Of a stretch of DNA of 64,000 bases, positions 53,701 through 64,000 are shown piece by piece. The stretch is from Crotophaga sulcirostris (taxonomy: Eukaryota > Chordata > Aves > Cuculiformes > Crotophagidae). Within the stretch, counting starts at the first letter, position 1. Each line of letters opens with the position of its first letter. The stretch is from positions 746,879 through 810,878 of the forward strand of contig VYZB01000057.1 of NCBI GenBank assembly GCA_013397455.1, read 5' to 3'. A program made the position numbers and the translations under genes. Below the pieces are notes generated by a model. It ran no database searches and was not told the DNA's origin. It saw only the letters and a list, made by a program, of their open reading frames with translations.

Positions 53701-56700
53701 ACTTAAACCAGGCTCTCGGAGAAAGCAGGCACTAATATCAGTAACCAATTAAATAAGAAATAGATTACACAAGTTTCTGCCAGGGCCCATACAGTTTAAA
53801 GGAGACATGAGCTAAACTGGAACAAACACACTCAACTTATTTATTAAAAAAACTATTATCCTGAGAGTCTTCAAAAAACCCCAAAATCATTAAATATCTA
53901 AAAAGTTTTAGAAGTCAGATATTAAAAATAACGTAATATATCTTCTTCAGTCAGACTGACATTATTCCAGAACGAGATTACTCATAAAACATAAAGAACA
54001 TTTCCTATTAAATACAGCACTTTCATCTTTCAATTCAAAAACTTAGTTTGTTTCTTCTTATTATCATCTTATATTTTATTATTATCATTACAGCAGACCA
54101 TGCTTACAAGCTAATTTTGTGAAGTTGTATTTATGCCTAAAACTCATCAGCATTAGCTGGATGTAATTTTTTTTTTAGATCTTCTTGATTCATGTTCTCA
54201 CTGAATAAACATATAAATTGCAAGTGCAACAGTGCTGTGAGGTTTTTTAATTGTATTTTTTTTAAGACTAGGTCATTATGACCATGTAGAAATAAAGTAC
54301 GTAGGTAATAAAGTACTTACATTATAACCTCAAATTGCTGACTGATTTGTCTATTGTTTAATTTATTACTAGTTTTCCTTAGGACATCTGTTCATCTCCT
54401 CCCTCCTTTCTTTACCCCTACTCCCTCTGAACCTCATCACTTTGAAATGGCTTTCATGTTTAAAAAAATAGGAAAGATTCCCACTCACTCATTTTGAGTA
54501 CATAATTGATTGTTTTTTTCTCTGAAAGATCACGTTCTTCATTACGATATGCAGATACACATTGATATTGGATTCAGATATCACGCCCTACCTCTTGATT
54601 ACTTGCATCTTGAAGAGTCATTCATTTTGCAGTATATATTTTGGTATTGATAGTATGTAACTAAACTTATTTCCTTCCTTCCCAAATATTCTGTGGGTAG
54701 CAGTCTTTAGCAATTTTCAGAATTGTCTCTTCAAAAGACCATGAAAGATTAAACACAAGAGAAGACTCAATGTCTTTCTTGACTTGCACCATAGCATTTG
54801 ATGTCAAAGCACAAACAATGTCCTCAGATTAGTAACAGTGTCAAAAACTATCAAGATATAGAAATTACCTTTCCCATTCTACAAAGTGTCGAATGAAGTC
54901 TTTATATACTATCAAAATCTGTTTGAAAGTTTTGAGTTTTATTTAGTCCATCACAAAAACATTTGCTTCCTACACGTCCTGAATCACTGTAAGTATCAAA
55001 AACTTCTGTGAGTAACTACCTTCTCTAACAAAACAAATCACACCTACAGTCTCAGTGTAGTAAATAATAAAGGAATCTAATAGGAGACAAACACGCAAAG
55101 TTCTCAAAACCAAAATTACCTCCCAAATCTAAACACCCTCTTTGCACTAAACAGACATTCCATGTATCTAGCTTAACCCTTACTAATTCACCAACACGAA
55201 CTGGGGGACACAATTCCAGCTACCTGACAGCCATTCAACTAGTGGGTGGATTTATAAAGCACCTGGAAACCCATTACTTGAGAAATTAAAGGTTTTAAAA
55301 ATAAATTCACAGGATGATATTTTATATGCTTGTACTGCTGTACTGAGAGTTCTAAAAGTATCTATGAAAGACTTAAGCATAAGCCAATTCAAATTCATGT
55401 AATTTCACCACTACTGCTTTATTGTTTGAACATTTCTAACTTCAGTAAAATATACTTTGTTGCTCACTCAGAGAGGTGATTGATTTTAACCATTTACTCC
55501 ATTCCATCAACACTAAAAGTTTCTCTAAAGCTTTCACGGGAACTGACTTTCTTCATTGGGCAAAAAAAGATGAACTCAAAAAATAAAACCCCACAAGTTT
55601 GAACCGAGGCAGGTCTAGAAGTTCAAAGGACTAACAAATTGAGGTAAAACTCTAAGCAAAGAGTTATTTCAGCTGTCCTGCCCCCAGATTAACACCATTT
55701 CAGTATGCTCTGCATTCAATACATGTACTCAATTCTTACTTTAAAAATTGCAGATATATATATGGTCCAACACAAAAAAACCTTGAGACTAAACCTATAG
55801 CTCGGGAACCAAGACCGGGAGTGGAGAGACAAAGATATTATAGAACATGTGCTAACATGTCATGCTGAGACAAGGCTCAGCTCAATTGCTTCACTCAGTA
55901 CAAGTGGACTTGTGTTCAAATACAGATGTTTTCTTACCCTTGGTCAGCAAATGTCTGTGTGCAAGAGTGAACTGGGAGTTAATATCAAGTTTCTCGTGAA
56001 ACTGAAGAAACCCACAATGGAAACTTTTCAGTTGTTGACTGAGGCTTATGGTGAAGAGATTCCAAAGATCAAGTCAGTAAGTCACTGCTCAAAGGAACTC
56101 ATTTGTGAAAGCAAAAATGATGGACATCCTCATTTTCTGAAAGGTTGTTGATCTGCGGAATTGCTTTGAAAGTTAGCACTGCCATATGCAACTGTGTATC
56201 AACTCAGAAGGGAACTACTTTGAAGGGGATCATAGTTGATTTTCTTGATTTGTTAAATAAAAACCATTTACAGGCACAGTCTTGTCTTTTTTGTGTCAGA
56301 ACTTGTACATACATATATATCATTGGTTTCTTAAAAAATATATAAAAATTGTTTCTTATAAAAATACCCAAACACTCCACCACCCACAATACAACCAGAT
56401 TGGTAGGCAAGAAAGGGGATGCAAAAATAAGATCCTTGCAAAACTTTCATAGACAATAGCTTTAAACGTATTCTACTTTTCAATTCACTGACTCTATCAA
56501 TTACTTAACAATACTGGAAGCCACAGTAGCATCATAGTAATTAAAGTGTAAATGTATAAAATATTAAAATACTAAGACTTTTTTAAAAATTAAAAATAAT
56601 AATGCTGCTTTCTGAAGAGTACGTTTGCACAGACATACACAAACTTCTGACAATTTTTAGTAATAAAAGTAATATCCAATTTACCCCAAAGAAGACAAAT

Positions 56701-57986
56701 TATTTTCAAAACATTACTGCAGTGTATAGAATAGCAAAATACTGGAAGGATGTTCTTTACAGAGAACTGAAATTAGTTTGAACTAACCTATTCATGCTGT
56801 AATCTCTCAAGCACAGCACAGTCTTCTATCCACATACATTACCACAGATACAAGTGTGAGCTACTCTCTCCAAAGAAACGGTTCATGGAGAATATAACTT
56901 TTTAATTCCAAAAAGTATTCTTACTAGCAACTAGTGCTAGAGCACTAGCAACCACAGTAGGTGTTACAACACTGATGTGCTCAACTATTTCCATAGTAAA
57001 TTCCAGAAGAATATAACTGGTCCCTTCGATACTCTTGACATGATGTGCCCTACTGCTCTACTCCATTTCTATTGAAGGGAAAAAAAAAAGCATCTTTTTA
57101 AAGAATTCATTTACACATCTTAAATGTGTGAAGTTATTTCCCTAACTATGACTTCATACAGTATGAACAAACTTAAACAAAAGAATTCAGCGGTATAAAT
57201 TGTTACTTCCCTGAACAGTTTATTTACTACTCTAACTCATGCCCCAGCAATTACAATTTTAGCTGTTTTCCTACTTATCGCTTCATTAGATAGGACACCA
57301 TGAAGTGAAAAACAAACAGCTAATGAGTAGAAACTGAAGGATAAAGAGGAAAAAAAAGTTCGTAGGAGAAAGCACTGATAAAATAGATAAAGAATAAAAC
57401 CACTAATAGCCTTGAAGTGAACTCTTTATTATAGCAACATGTTGCTGAACTGCATATTAATAATAGCTTCAAAGAAGTTAGACAAGAATTCACTAACTTC
57501 CAGTATAATGAAACAAATAGTTAAATATTTTGTAATCAGACTTTGCAACAAACCGATCTGACCTCGATGAACACTCCCCTCCCACTGACAGGTGAAAGAT
57601 GATACAAGAAATATACTTAGGGACTGAAAGTAATATGCAGCACTGTGGGTTTAGGTATGGACTACATCATTAATGGAATTCATCCCTCTGCAAAGCACGC
57701 TGGCTGTTCAGGCTAAATCTACAGAGATTTTGTGGCAAACTAATGGTTTGTTATTTACACTTACAAACAGCACAAAACTGGATCAAGAGACAGCAAAAAG
57801 GTGCCCCCGTCACCTTTAGCAGGCAGTACCTATAGGAAACCTTGCTACTTATAGCAGCGGAGACTTTTCAAGGTCTGTAAATGGTTCACTCCCTCAACTG
57901 ACATCAGAATAACAATTCAGACGAAAATACCACCCTGCCAGAAGACTCTGCCCTTTCCCCTATTCCGAGGCTCCCTCCTCTCTTAC

Positions 57987-58470
57987 CTCACACCCTGGGC
58001 CTAGCTGGAAACCTGGCACTCTCTTTGCATACCGAGGCCCGCAACAGGAGCATGAAGGCGGTCAGTGGGACTCGGGAAACTGAGGCACCTGCAGAGAGCG
58101 CGAGGCCAAACACCAGTTCCCACAAACAGTGCCGGGAGGAGGGCCCGGGGTTGCCCCGGAGTGGCCGCCCCGCAGGCCCCGAGCCAGCCGGGCCACGGGC
58201 GCTGCCAGGTCGGGCTCTGCCAGGGCCGCGGCTCCGGTAGCCGCCCCGTCCCCCGGCCGCCCTGCAGCGCTGCGGGCGCGGCGGTCCCCGCCCCAGCTCC
58301 CTCGGGAAGGCCGGCGCGGTCGGTGGCCCCCCACCTCCACCACCCGCTGCCGCCCCCGGCCCACGGGCAGCCTCCGGGCCACAGAGACAGCACCCACCGT
58401 CCAGAGCGGCTCTACAGGAAGTACTCGGGGAGAGCGAGACGACGCGCTAGAAGAGTCCCCGGGACCGTAT
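57987..58470 (-). other. PEX2: Probable non-coding first exon of PEX2
   Basis: On the minus strand a strong splice donor, GAG|GTAAGA, ends an exon at 57987, just inside the lower edge of the CpG island. The start is approximate: two CCAAT boxes at 58518-58553 would place initiation some 50-100 bases downstream on the minus strand, near 58430-58480. The exon is assigned to PEX2 because it is the nearest minus-strand CpG promoter, about 16.6 kb upstream of the coding exon with no other gene between. An alternative donor, CAG|GTGCC near 58088, is possible. Confidence 0.5.
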
Positions 58471-58810
58471 CCGTGCCAGGCCGACCCGCGGGGCATTTTG
58501 ACTGACAGGCCTCAGAGCCAATCAGTGGCTCGGATTGAGGATGAGCAGCCAATGAGAGGAGGCAGGAGGCTGAGGGCGCTGCGGGTTTCTGGTCTTGCGA
58601 GCGTTCAGGCGTCACGGTGGAAGCGAAGCTGTGGTTTTGCCATCTTCAGCTGGGCCTCTGCTTCCTCTGGCCGCACTGTGTGGCGGTGGAGGGGCTCCCG
58701 ACTCGGGGTGGAGTTGTTGCTGAGGGTGGTGCTGGGGCGGCGAGGCTGGGCAGCCTGGGGTCGAGAGCAACCTGGGGTGCGGCCCGCGGGGGCGAGGGGC
58801 CTCTGGCATT
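58020..58810. promoter_or_regulatory. PEX2: CpG island promoter of PEX2, possibly bidirectional
   Basis: This is the only strongly GC- and CpG-rich stretch in the window and contrasts sharply with AT-rich DNA on both sides. It holds Sp1-type GC boxes (CCGCCCC at 58241-58247, CCCCGCCCC at 58286-58294), an ETS-type GGAAGT at 58417-58422, CCAAT boxes at 58518-58522 and 58549-58553, a CRE half-site CGTCA at 58610-58614, and GCCATCTT at 58639-58646, which is the YY1 motif AAGATGGC on the minus strand. No TATA box stands out. This is the usual make-up of a housekeeping promoter and fits PEX2. The long open frames across it follow from high GC content and are not called as genes. Confidence 0.85.
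58518..58553 (+). promoter_or_regulatory. Paired CCAAT boxes (NF-Y type)
   Basis: Two CCAAT pentamers sit in the same orientation, 31 bases apart from start to start, both in the form AGCCAAT(C/G)AG. Spacing near three helical turns is common for cooperating NF-Y sites. They lie between the inferred minus-strand PEX2 start and the YY1-like site, so they could serve transcription in either direction. Confidence 0.65.
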
Positions 58811-61674
58811 TACTGACAGTGATACAAGAAGTAGTTACTGTTGAAAAAGTGGAATCTTTTGATTTAAGCTAAAGTAGACTTAAGTTTCATCTAAGGAACT
58901 GTATTTTTTGAAAGTTAGACAGAATGTCCCTCTGATAGCATGGGTTTTTTTATAGCACTTTTTTTTTTCAAACAGCATTTTTCCAGTCAATGTTCAGAGA
59001 GAAATGATAACATCTTGCATTGTGTGATATGTGCTGAACAGATGTGTCTTCTATAATCATCTCTGTTTGCAGTCTTGTCTAAAGTGCAAGGTCAGGCAGA
59101 GGACTGGCTCCAATGAGCAGAGATTTGGCTGTTGTGAAGTTCATAATAACATTAAAATTGGAAAGTAATAGAATATGCATAAGATTTTAAGGGTAAATCT
59201 TTACATATGTATGTAAGTGGGAAATCTGTTCTGTAACCAGCTCTTGTCTCATTGTGCATGATTGACGCAAATCATTCCCTCATGTGTCCAGTGCTGAAAT
59301 AACAGCTGCTTGCTTTCTAAAATTTAAAAAAGAATCTTAGTTTATTTGCTGGCATTTTTGGTATCAATAGGAGTCATGGGGCTTCAAGAGGAGAAACCAA
59401 GAAGGCTAGGGAGGAAACATGGCAACAGTCTTTAAGTAGTGCAGGCAGGTATTTGTCCAGCATCTTTACACCAGCGTTGTTTGATGAGTGGTTGGTTGGT
59501 TACTGACATTAGTGACAGCCAGGGCCTCACTCATGAGTCCCAAAGTGTTTTCCATGGCTCAGAAGATATTGCTTGAATGTATTACACACATAGTTGAGGA
59601 AATCTCTGTTGGAAAGTTGACTTTTGTGGTTCTAGAAAGCAAATTAAAGGGAACTTTCTAAAATGTGACTATATAAACAGACTGAGAGAAATCTATGTTG
59701 TTTATTGAACATAAAAATTAAAGTTACTCAAATAGTGATGTATTTTATTTCTAAACAATAACTGTATTTAATTTTGGTGTATTTTTGAATAAAGATTTAC
59801 AGGTGATGTACAGATTTACAGGTCCCAGTTCTTCAGATACCTTGCTGAGGTTATGTATACTAAGGAGGCTGGGGTTGGGGATTCTGAAGGTATCTGTTGA
59901 TGGATTTTATGCCATTTCTTTCTAATTCACAGCCAGGAAATTAGGTAGCACTTTGGACTATTTGTGGTGTCACAAAACAGGATACAGCCATAATAATCAT
60001 ATGTTATCATTTTGAAAGAAGAATTAATTAATTTAATATTTACACATAATTTTTCACAATGGTAAAGCATATTCAAAACAATCGCCTAACTTTATTAACA
60101 GTGAGTAGTTCCTCTTTTAGAAGAACTATTGGAAGTGAATAAGGCTGATTCACATGGCTGATTTGACAAAATGGGGATTAGATCTTTTAATGTGAAAACT
60201 GCATTTTAAGCAAAATGAGGTGACTATCTTTTCAGCTTGAACAGCTCTTTTGTTTCACAGAAAGACAGTGTAGTGGAAAGCTTATGACCACCATTGAACA
60301 ATAACCTCCAAATGTTTAGATGTCACTACCATGTCTACTGTCACTACCACAATAGTGTGAAGTGAGACCCTGCATGACATGGGCATACAAGAGAAAGGCA
60401 GTAGAGAGCCTGCAACTCAAGACTGAAGCAATGCCCCCTTTCTTGGGGGGGCTGAATGCTGTTGTGACTGTTTCTGGGATCCATGCTTTCTAGGAGGGAA
60501 GTTGTTCCTCAGCCTCTTGCCTGTGCTTTGATCTGACACTCCAGGTGCGGCTAAACCATGTATGTCTGTCACGTGAGGTCTCTGAATAAAAGCTTGCAAT
60601 GCTGGGTTGTCAGTGCTTGGAATACTTGCAGACCCTCTAACAGAAAGTGTGACTGGGGAGCACTGAACAAGTCTCACATGTAGAGTAAGAGATTTGACAA
60701 CAAGTTCTGGAAGATGAGTTTTAGAATAGTTCATGAGAAACTCTTGATGAAGCGACCTTCCTCATTAACTCCAGTTCTTGAAACAGTAAACGAATAGGGG
60801 TAGTTTGTATCTGAAGTTTGTCCTCATTTCTGTACTCATCTGGCACTCACATTTCCTTCTGCTGTTCCTTCTTCTCTGTTCATATGGAGATCACCCAGCC
60901 CCCATGCTGCTGAGAAATCTCTCTCTCCTCAAGGACTCCACGTGGATGAAGACAGCAAATTCATTGCTGATTAGATGGGGTTTGTGGACTGGATGGCCTT
61001 TTTATTTTCTAAGCTGGAAAGAAGCATGATTGCTTAGATGATACTACAGTGATGAAAAAGGGAGTTTTCAGATAGGCAGAATGAAATGAGTAGCAAACTC
61101 AGGTTACCTTTCTCTTTGAAAAACTTTCAACACCTCTTCCTCCCTGTGAGCAGTGATTGAATTGTTGTGGTTTGCTGGTGATTCAATAATCAAAATCTTA
61201 TTTGTAGTGTCTTTGTAGCAGACTGCACAGATTAGGAATTTAGTCACTGCAGCTAATGTTCTTCCTGAAGCAGAAAACCACAACTAAGGGACTGAAATAC
61301 GAAGAAAGAGTGGGGGATGAAAGAAAAATTAAAAGCTAGAGCATACCTTTGCCCAGGGTTTTCATTCGTGGCTAACCTTCCCTGTCATTTCTATCCTTCT
61401 AATTCTTTCAGGAGATGACAGAAAAATGTCCTCTCTTGACTACAGAAAAAGCACTCTGAAATTTCCGTGCCACTACTTGAAATGTGGTGATGCTTTTAAA
61501 GCAGGCATTTTCCATGGCCTTAACTGTGCACAGGTCTGTCCTAAAACCAAGTAGCCACTGTGCATACCTAGTAAGTACTGTTCATAAACATTTTTATAAT
61601 GTTTGACCTTAAGAGTGACCTGAAGATTAATGGATATGTTGTATCAGTTTTAATGGGTCTCTTCTCCCTTGGAT

Positions 61675-61720
61675 GCACACATGTGACTCCCATTAGCCCT
61701 AATGGGAGTTATATGTGTGC
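61675..61720. repeat. 46-bp hairpin palindrome (21-bp arms, 4-base loop)
   Basis: The inner arms are ACTCCCATTA (61686-61695) and TAATGGGAGT (61700-61709), perfectly complementary around the loop GCCC. The outer arms are GCACACAT (61675-61682) and ATGTGTGC (61713-61720), also perfect. The three bases joining them (GTG against TAT) pair as G-T, T-A, G-T, so an RNA copy could pair along all 21 positions. The loop is too short for an ordinary microRNA precursor. It may be a relic of an inverted-repeat element. Confidence 0.95.
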
Positions 61721-62759
61721 CTAGAGGTTAGACAAGATCTCTAAGGGTGCTGTTGTGCTGTGTTGTATTAACGATCTCATAATTGCTGAGGTGCTGCACC
61801 TTTGCATTGAAAGCAAACTAATTAAATCAGATAGGTATAAGTTAGTATACTAGCATACATGGCATGTATGTGTGTTTTCCTGTGAGTTCCTCAGTACACA
61901 GAGGTAGAGGCCAAATCAAATGTGGTGTTTAAATTTTAACTGTGACTTGGCTTCCTTTTCAATATATGTTTTTAATCCAAAACATTTTCATGAATTTGAT
62001 TCATAAGAAAGATGATTATTCATGCCAATGCAGAGGAGGAAGATGAATGCAGTGTTTTATTTTATCATTAAAGCATGTATTGAGAAAAGAGACTGAATTT
62101 ATTCATATTTTTGATGTTCCAAATCATGCACTTTGAAAAAGGCAGTTAGGTCTAGAGGATTAACGTGAAGCTTGATGTTGAATTTTAATTATGGCTTTGT
62201 TACTTATTTCTTCCAAGTGCATTTAGACAAAGCACTTCACCTTTCTTTGATTTCCTAGTATGTAAAATACCTACTTGCTTCTTCCTGTTGTAGACATAAA
62301 TTAATATCTGTTCTATGCTTTGAAATTTTAAGATTGGTACATCCAAATGTATTCGGCTGGCATAATCATGACAACAGAGGAGGAGGAAAAAAATTGTACT
62401 GCCTACCTGATACAGCTGGCAGAAGTCCTGGTGGAGATGCAGATCTGTTGAGAACTGATTCCATTTCATAGTTATTATGTGTAAGGCAGTACACTAGTAC
62501 TGAAAAATCTTACCTATGTTTTTGCCTACTGCACATTTTCTTTCACCAAACAGACATTAGACATTTTTATCAGTAAAAATAATGCTTAGAATTTGATTGT
62601 CACTGTGAAAATTTGTGTGCTGTATTTCATGACTATTTCCCTATATTTGAAAATCATCTATGATCACTTCTTTGGAGATAAAAATTTTGGGAAAAAATCT
62701 TAATATTTACATTCTGGATGAAGAGAAGGGTTTATCTGGTAACTTCCAGATCTAAAGTT

Positions 62760-62801
62760 GTTTGTTTGTTTGTTGAGTTTTTGTTTGTTTGGTTTTTTCA
62801 G
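62760..62801 (+). repeat. (GTTT)n low-complexity tract
   Basis: TGTTTGTTTGTTTG followed by a second run, GTTTTTGTTTGTTTGG and poly-T. Degenerate tetranucleotide repeat. Confidence 0.85.
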
Positions 62802-64000
62802 TTTAGGTTATCATACTAACTTAATTTCATTATTCAGTTTTTCTATTTGTGAAGTAACAGAAAGATCTTGCTTTTTTATATATATTTCACTGAGTTTGTA
62901 ATGGTAATGTTGGAATTACTCACACACACTTCATAGATGGGAGAAAATGGATGGTTAAATTTATGGTCTGTGGAGAGATTGATTTGATGTGCTTTCTCTA
63001 GCTTGTGTTGAATCAAGGTGCAAAAATTAGTACATTAGTACAAAAATTGCAGATGTCAAGGGTTGCATGGGAATGGACTAAAAAGGGCAAAGGCTTGTCT
63101 TGACTGTTCTTTTCCTTTTAGAAAATAAATAAAAATAGTAATTTGAATTTTGTCTCCTTTTATTTGTGATCAGTTTTACAGTGCGGCAAGAAAGAGATTC
63201 CAAATCTGTGTACTCCTATGAGTGAATGGTTTGTCCCATTCGGTTCATTTTGCAGCTGTAGGAATTCAGTGCTCTTCAGCTCAATGTTCATAAGCCACAG
63301 TTGCTCATAGTTGGGGTAAAGGGACTAATCTGATTCTGAATGAAGATATGTGATGGATAAGCAGGACTATTTGTTGGGTTTTGTAGGGTACATATTGATG
63401 ATAATTTCATTACCCTGATACAGACTTCTCAAATTGTGGTTTATTTCAAACTGGAGGAGATTTATAACCAAACATGTTCTTTTCCATGTAACGACAGAAA
63501 AAAAATTCATTTGACTGTTCATGTACTTGTATATGCAAAATCATCTACAGTATGCAGATGCCTAAAAGCAGGAGAACTGGATTGGAGAAGAAACTTGTGT
63601 TGTATTCTGATATCAACAGCAACTTAGATCACATTGGTATCACATCAGAATAATGTTTTACAGTCTCTGCCTAATTTAAAAATCAAATTGATGTTAGATT
63701 TGTATAGAACAACATGTTTGACTGACAGAAAAGGCTGTTATAGATGGATGTGATGTTCTGTCCTTGTATAACAAGGCATTTGACTGACAGTTTAACAATA
63801 GTACACTTTCTATCCCTTATATTCTAAATGATTATTATTACAGTACAAAACATTTTTGCACTTGCTGTATCTAGATAACACGTACACTTTTTGTGTAATA
63901 ACATGCACGAAGAGAAGGTTTCTTTTATCTTAAAGATGATGACAATTAATGGAGGCTCTCTGACACTTACAACCAATGTCAAGGATTGCTATTGTGGTGC

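Larger units (their letters stand above)
41370..57986 (-). other. PEX2: PEX2 intron region (may contain further 5' UTR exons)
   Basis: AT-rich sequence between the inferred first-exon donor and the terminal-exon acceptor, with no coding exon that I can recognise. It holds a degenerate CR1-like stretch (43.6-44.3 kb), an internal CR1 ORF2 piece (53.3-53.7 kb), short AT-rich runs near 46.2 kb and an (AAAT)n tract near 47.6 kb. Human PEX2 has more than one non-coding 5' exon, so a small exon may be hidden here. One perfect donor consensus, CAG|GTAAGT on the minus strand at 50771-50777, is a candidate, but the acceptor-side sequence above it is weak. Confidence 0.5.
58873..64000. other. Upstream flank of PEX2, no gene seen
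   Basis: AT-rich unique DNA to the right of the CpG island. No coding exon is recognised; the frames at 60417-60734 (minus) and 62200-62469 (minus) have no known motif. The hairpin at 61.7 kb and a (GTTT)n tract at 62.8 kb are the only structures. If the CpG island fires to the right, a non-coding transcript would run through here. Confidence 0.6.

Noticed and set aside
55849..56151. A 100-codon plus-strand open frame in the PEX2 intron
   Set aside because: No recognisable motif, no promoter context, and length within chance for 64 kb read in six frames.
58129..58872. A 247-codon plus-strand open frame across the CpG island, with overlapping frames of 130-146 codons on both strands
   Set aside because: Composition is Pro/Arg/Gly/Ala-rich with no domain, and several frames are open at once on both strands, which is the expected effect of high GC and few stop codons.
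60417..60734. A 105-codon minus-strand open frame upstream of the CpG island
   Set aside because: No known domain, no splice or promoter support; composition is unremarkable.
61675..61720. The hairpin as a microRNA gene
   Set aside because: The loop is only four bases and the stem 21 pairs; Drosha/Dicer precursors need a longer stem and a larger terminal loop.
1..64000. CRISPR arrays, operons, riboswitches, rRNA or tRNA genes
   Set aside because: The sequence is vertebrate. I saw no regularly spaced repeats, no tRNA A/B box pair in a cloverleaf context and no rRNA signature, though I could not run a scan.

Overview
The window looks like an AT-rich stretch of a bird autosome. The evidence is an intact vertebrate PEX2 coding exon, several CR1 LINE copies with the avian-type ATTCTATGA tail, and a solo endogenous-retrovirus LTR of the ERVL-like kind I associate with neoavian genomes. 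The species cannot be fixed from what I can see. The only convincing protein-coding gene is PEX2 (peroxin-2, a RING E3 ligase of the peroxisome membrane) on the minus strand.

Layout. From 1 to about 38.6 kb I see no gene. This stretch is simple repeats (a long CTTT tract with one ambiguous base at 4655, a purine tract near 35.1 kb), CR1 pieces near 6.9, 21.8-22.7, 26.0 and 27.2-27.8 kb, a 21-base N gap at 24095-24115, a solo LTR at 33.7-34.2 kb, and some unique blocks that look compositionally like conserved non-coding DNA. From 38.6 to 58.5 kb lies PEX2, read right to left: a CpG-island promoter and non-coding first exon near 58.0-58.5 kb, about 16.6 kb of intron (which may hide further small 5' UTR exons), then one terminal exon starting at 41367 that carries the whole reading frame (41348 down to 40434) and a 3' UTR running below 40.4 kb. 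Two CR1 pieces sit in the intron. From 58.8 to 64 kb the upstream flank has no recognisable gene, but holds a striking 46-bp hairpin palindrome at 61675-61720.

In mammals PEX2 lies between ZFHX4 and PKIA. If synteny holds here, the left 38 kb is part of the ZFHX4-PEX2 gene desert, where regulatory elements for a developmental transcription factor would be expected. That is inference from memory of synteny.

I did not find a new multi-gene system. The items most worth a second look are two palindromes (14937-14958 and 61675-61720), the paired CCAAT boxes and YY1-like site in the PEX2 CpG island, and the candidate conserved blocks in the desert.
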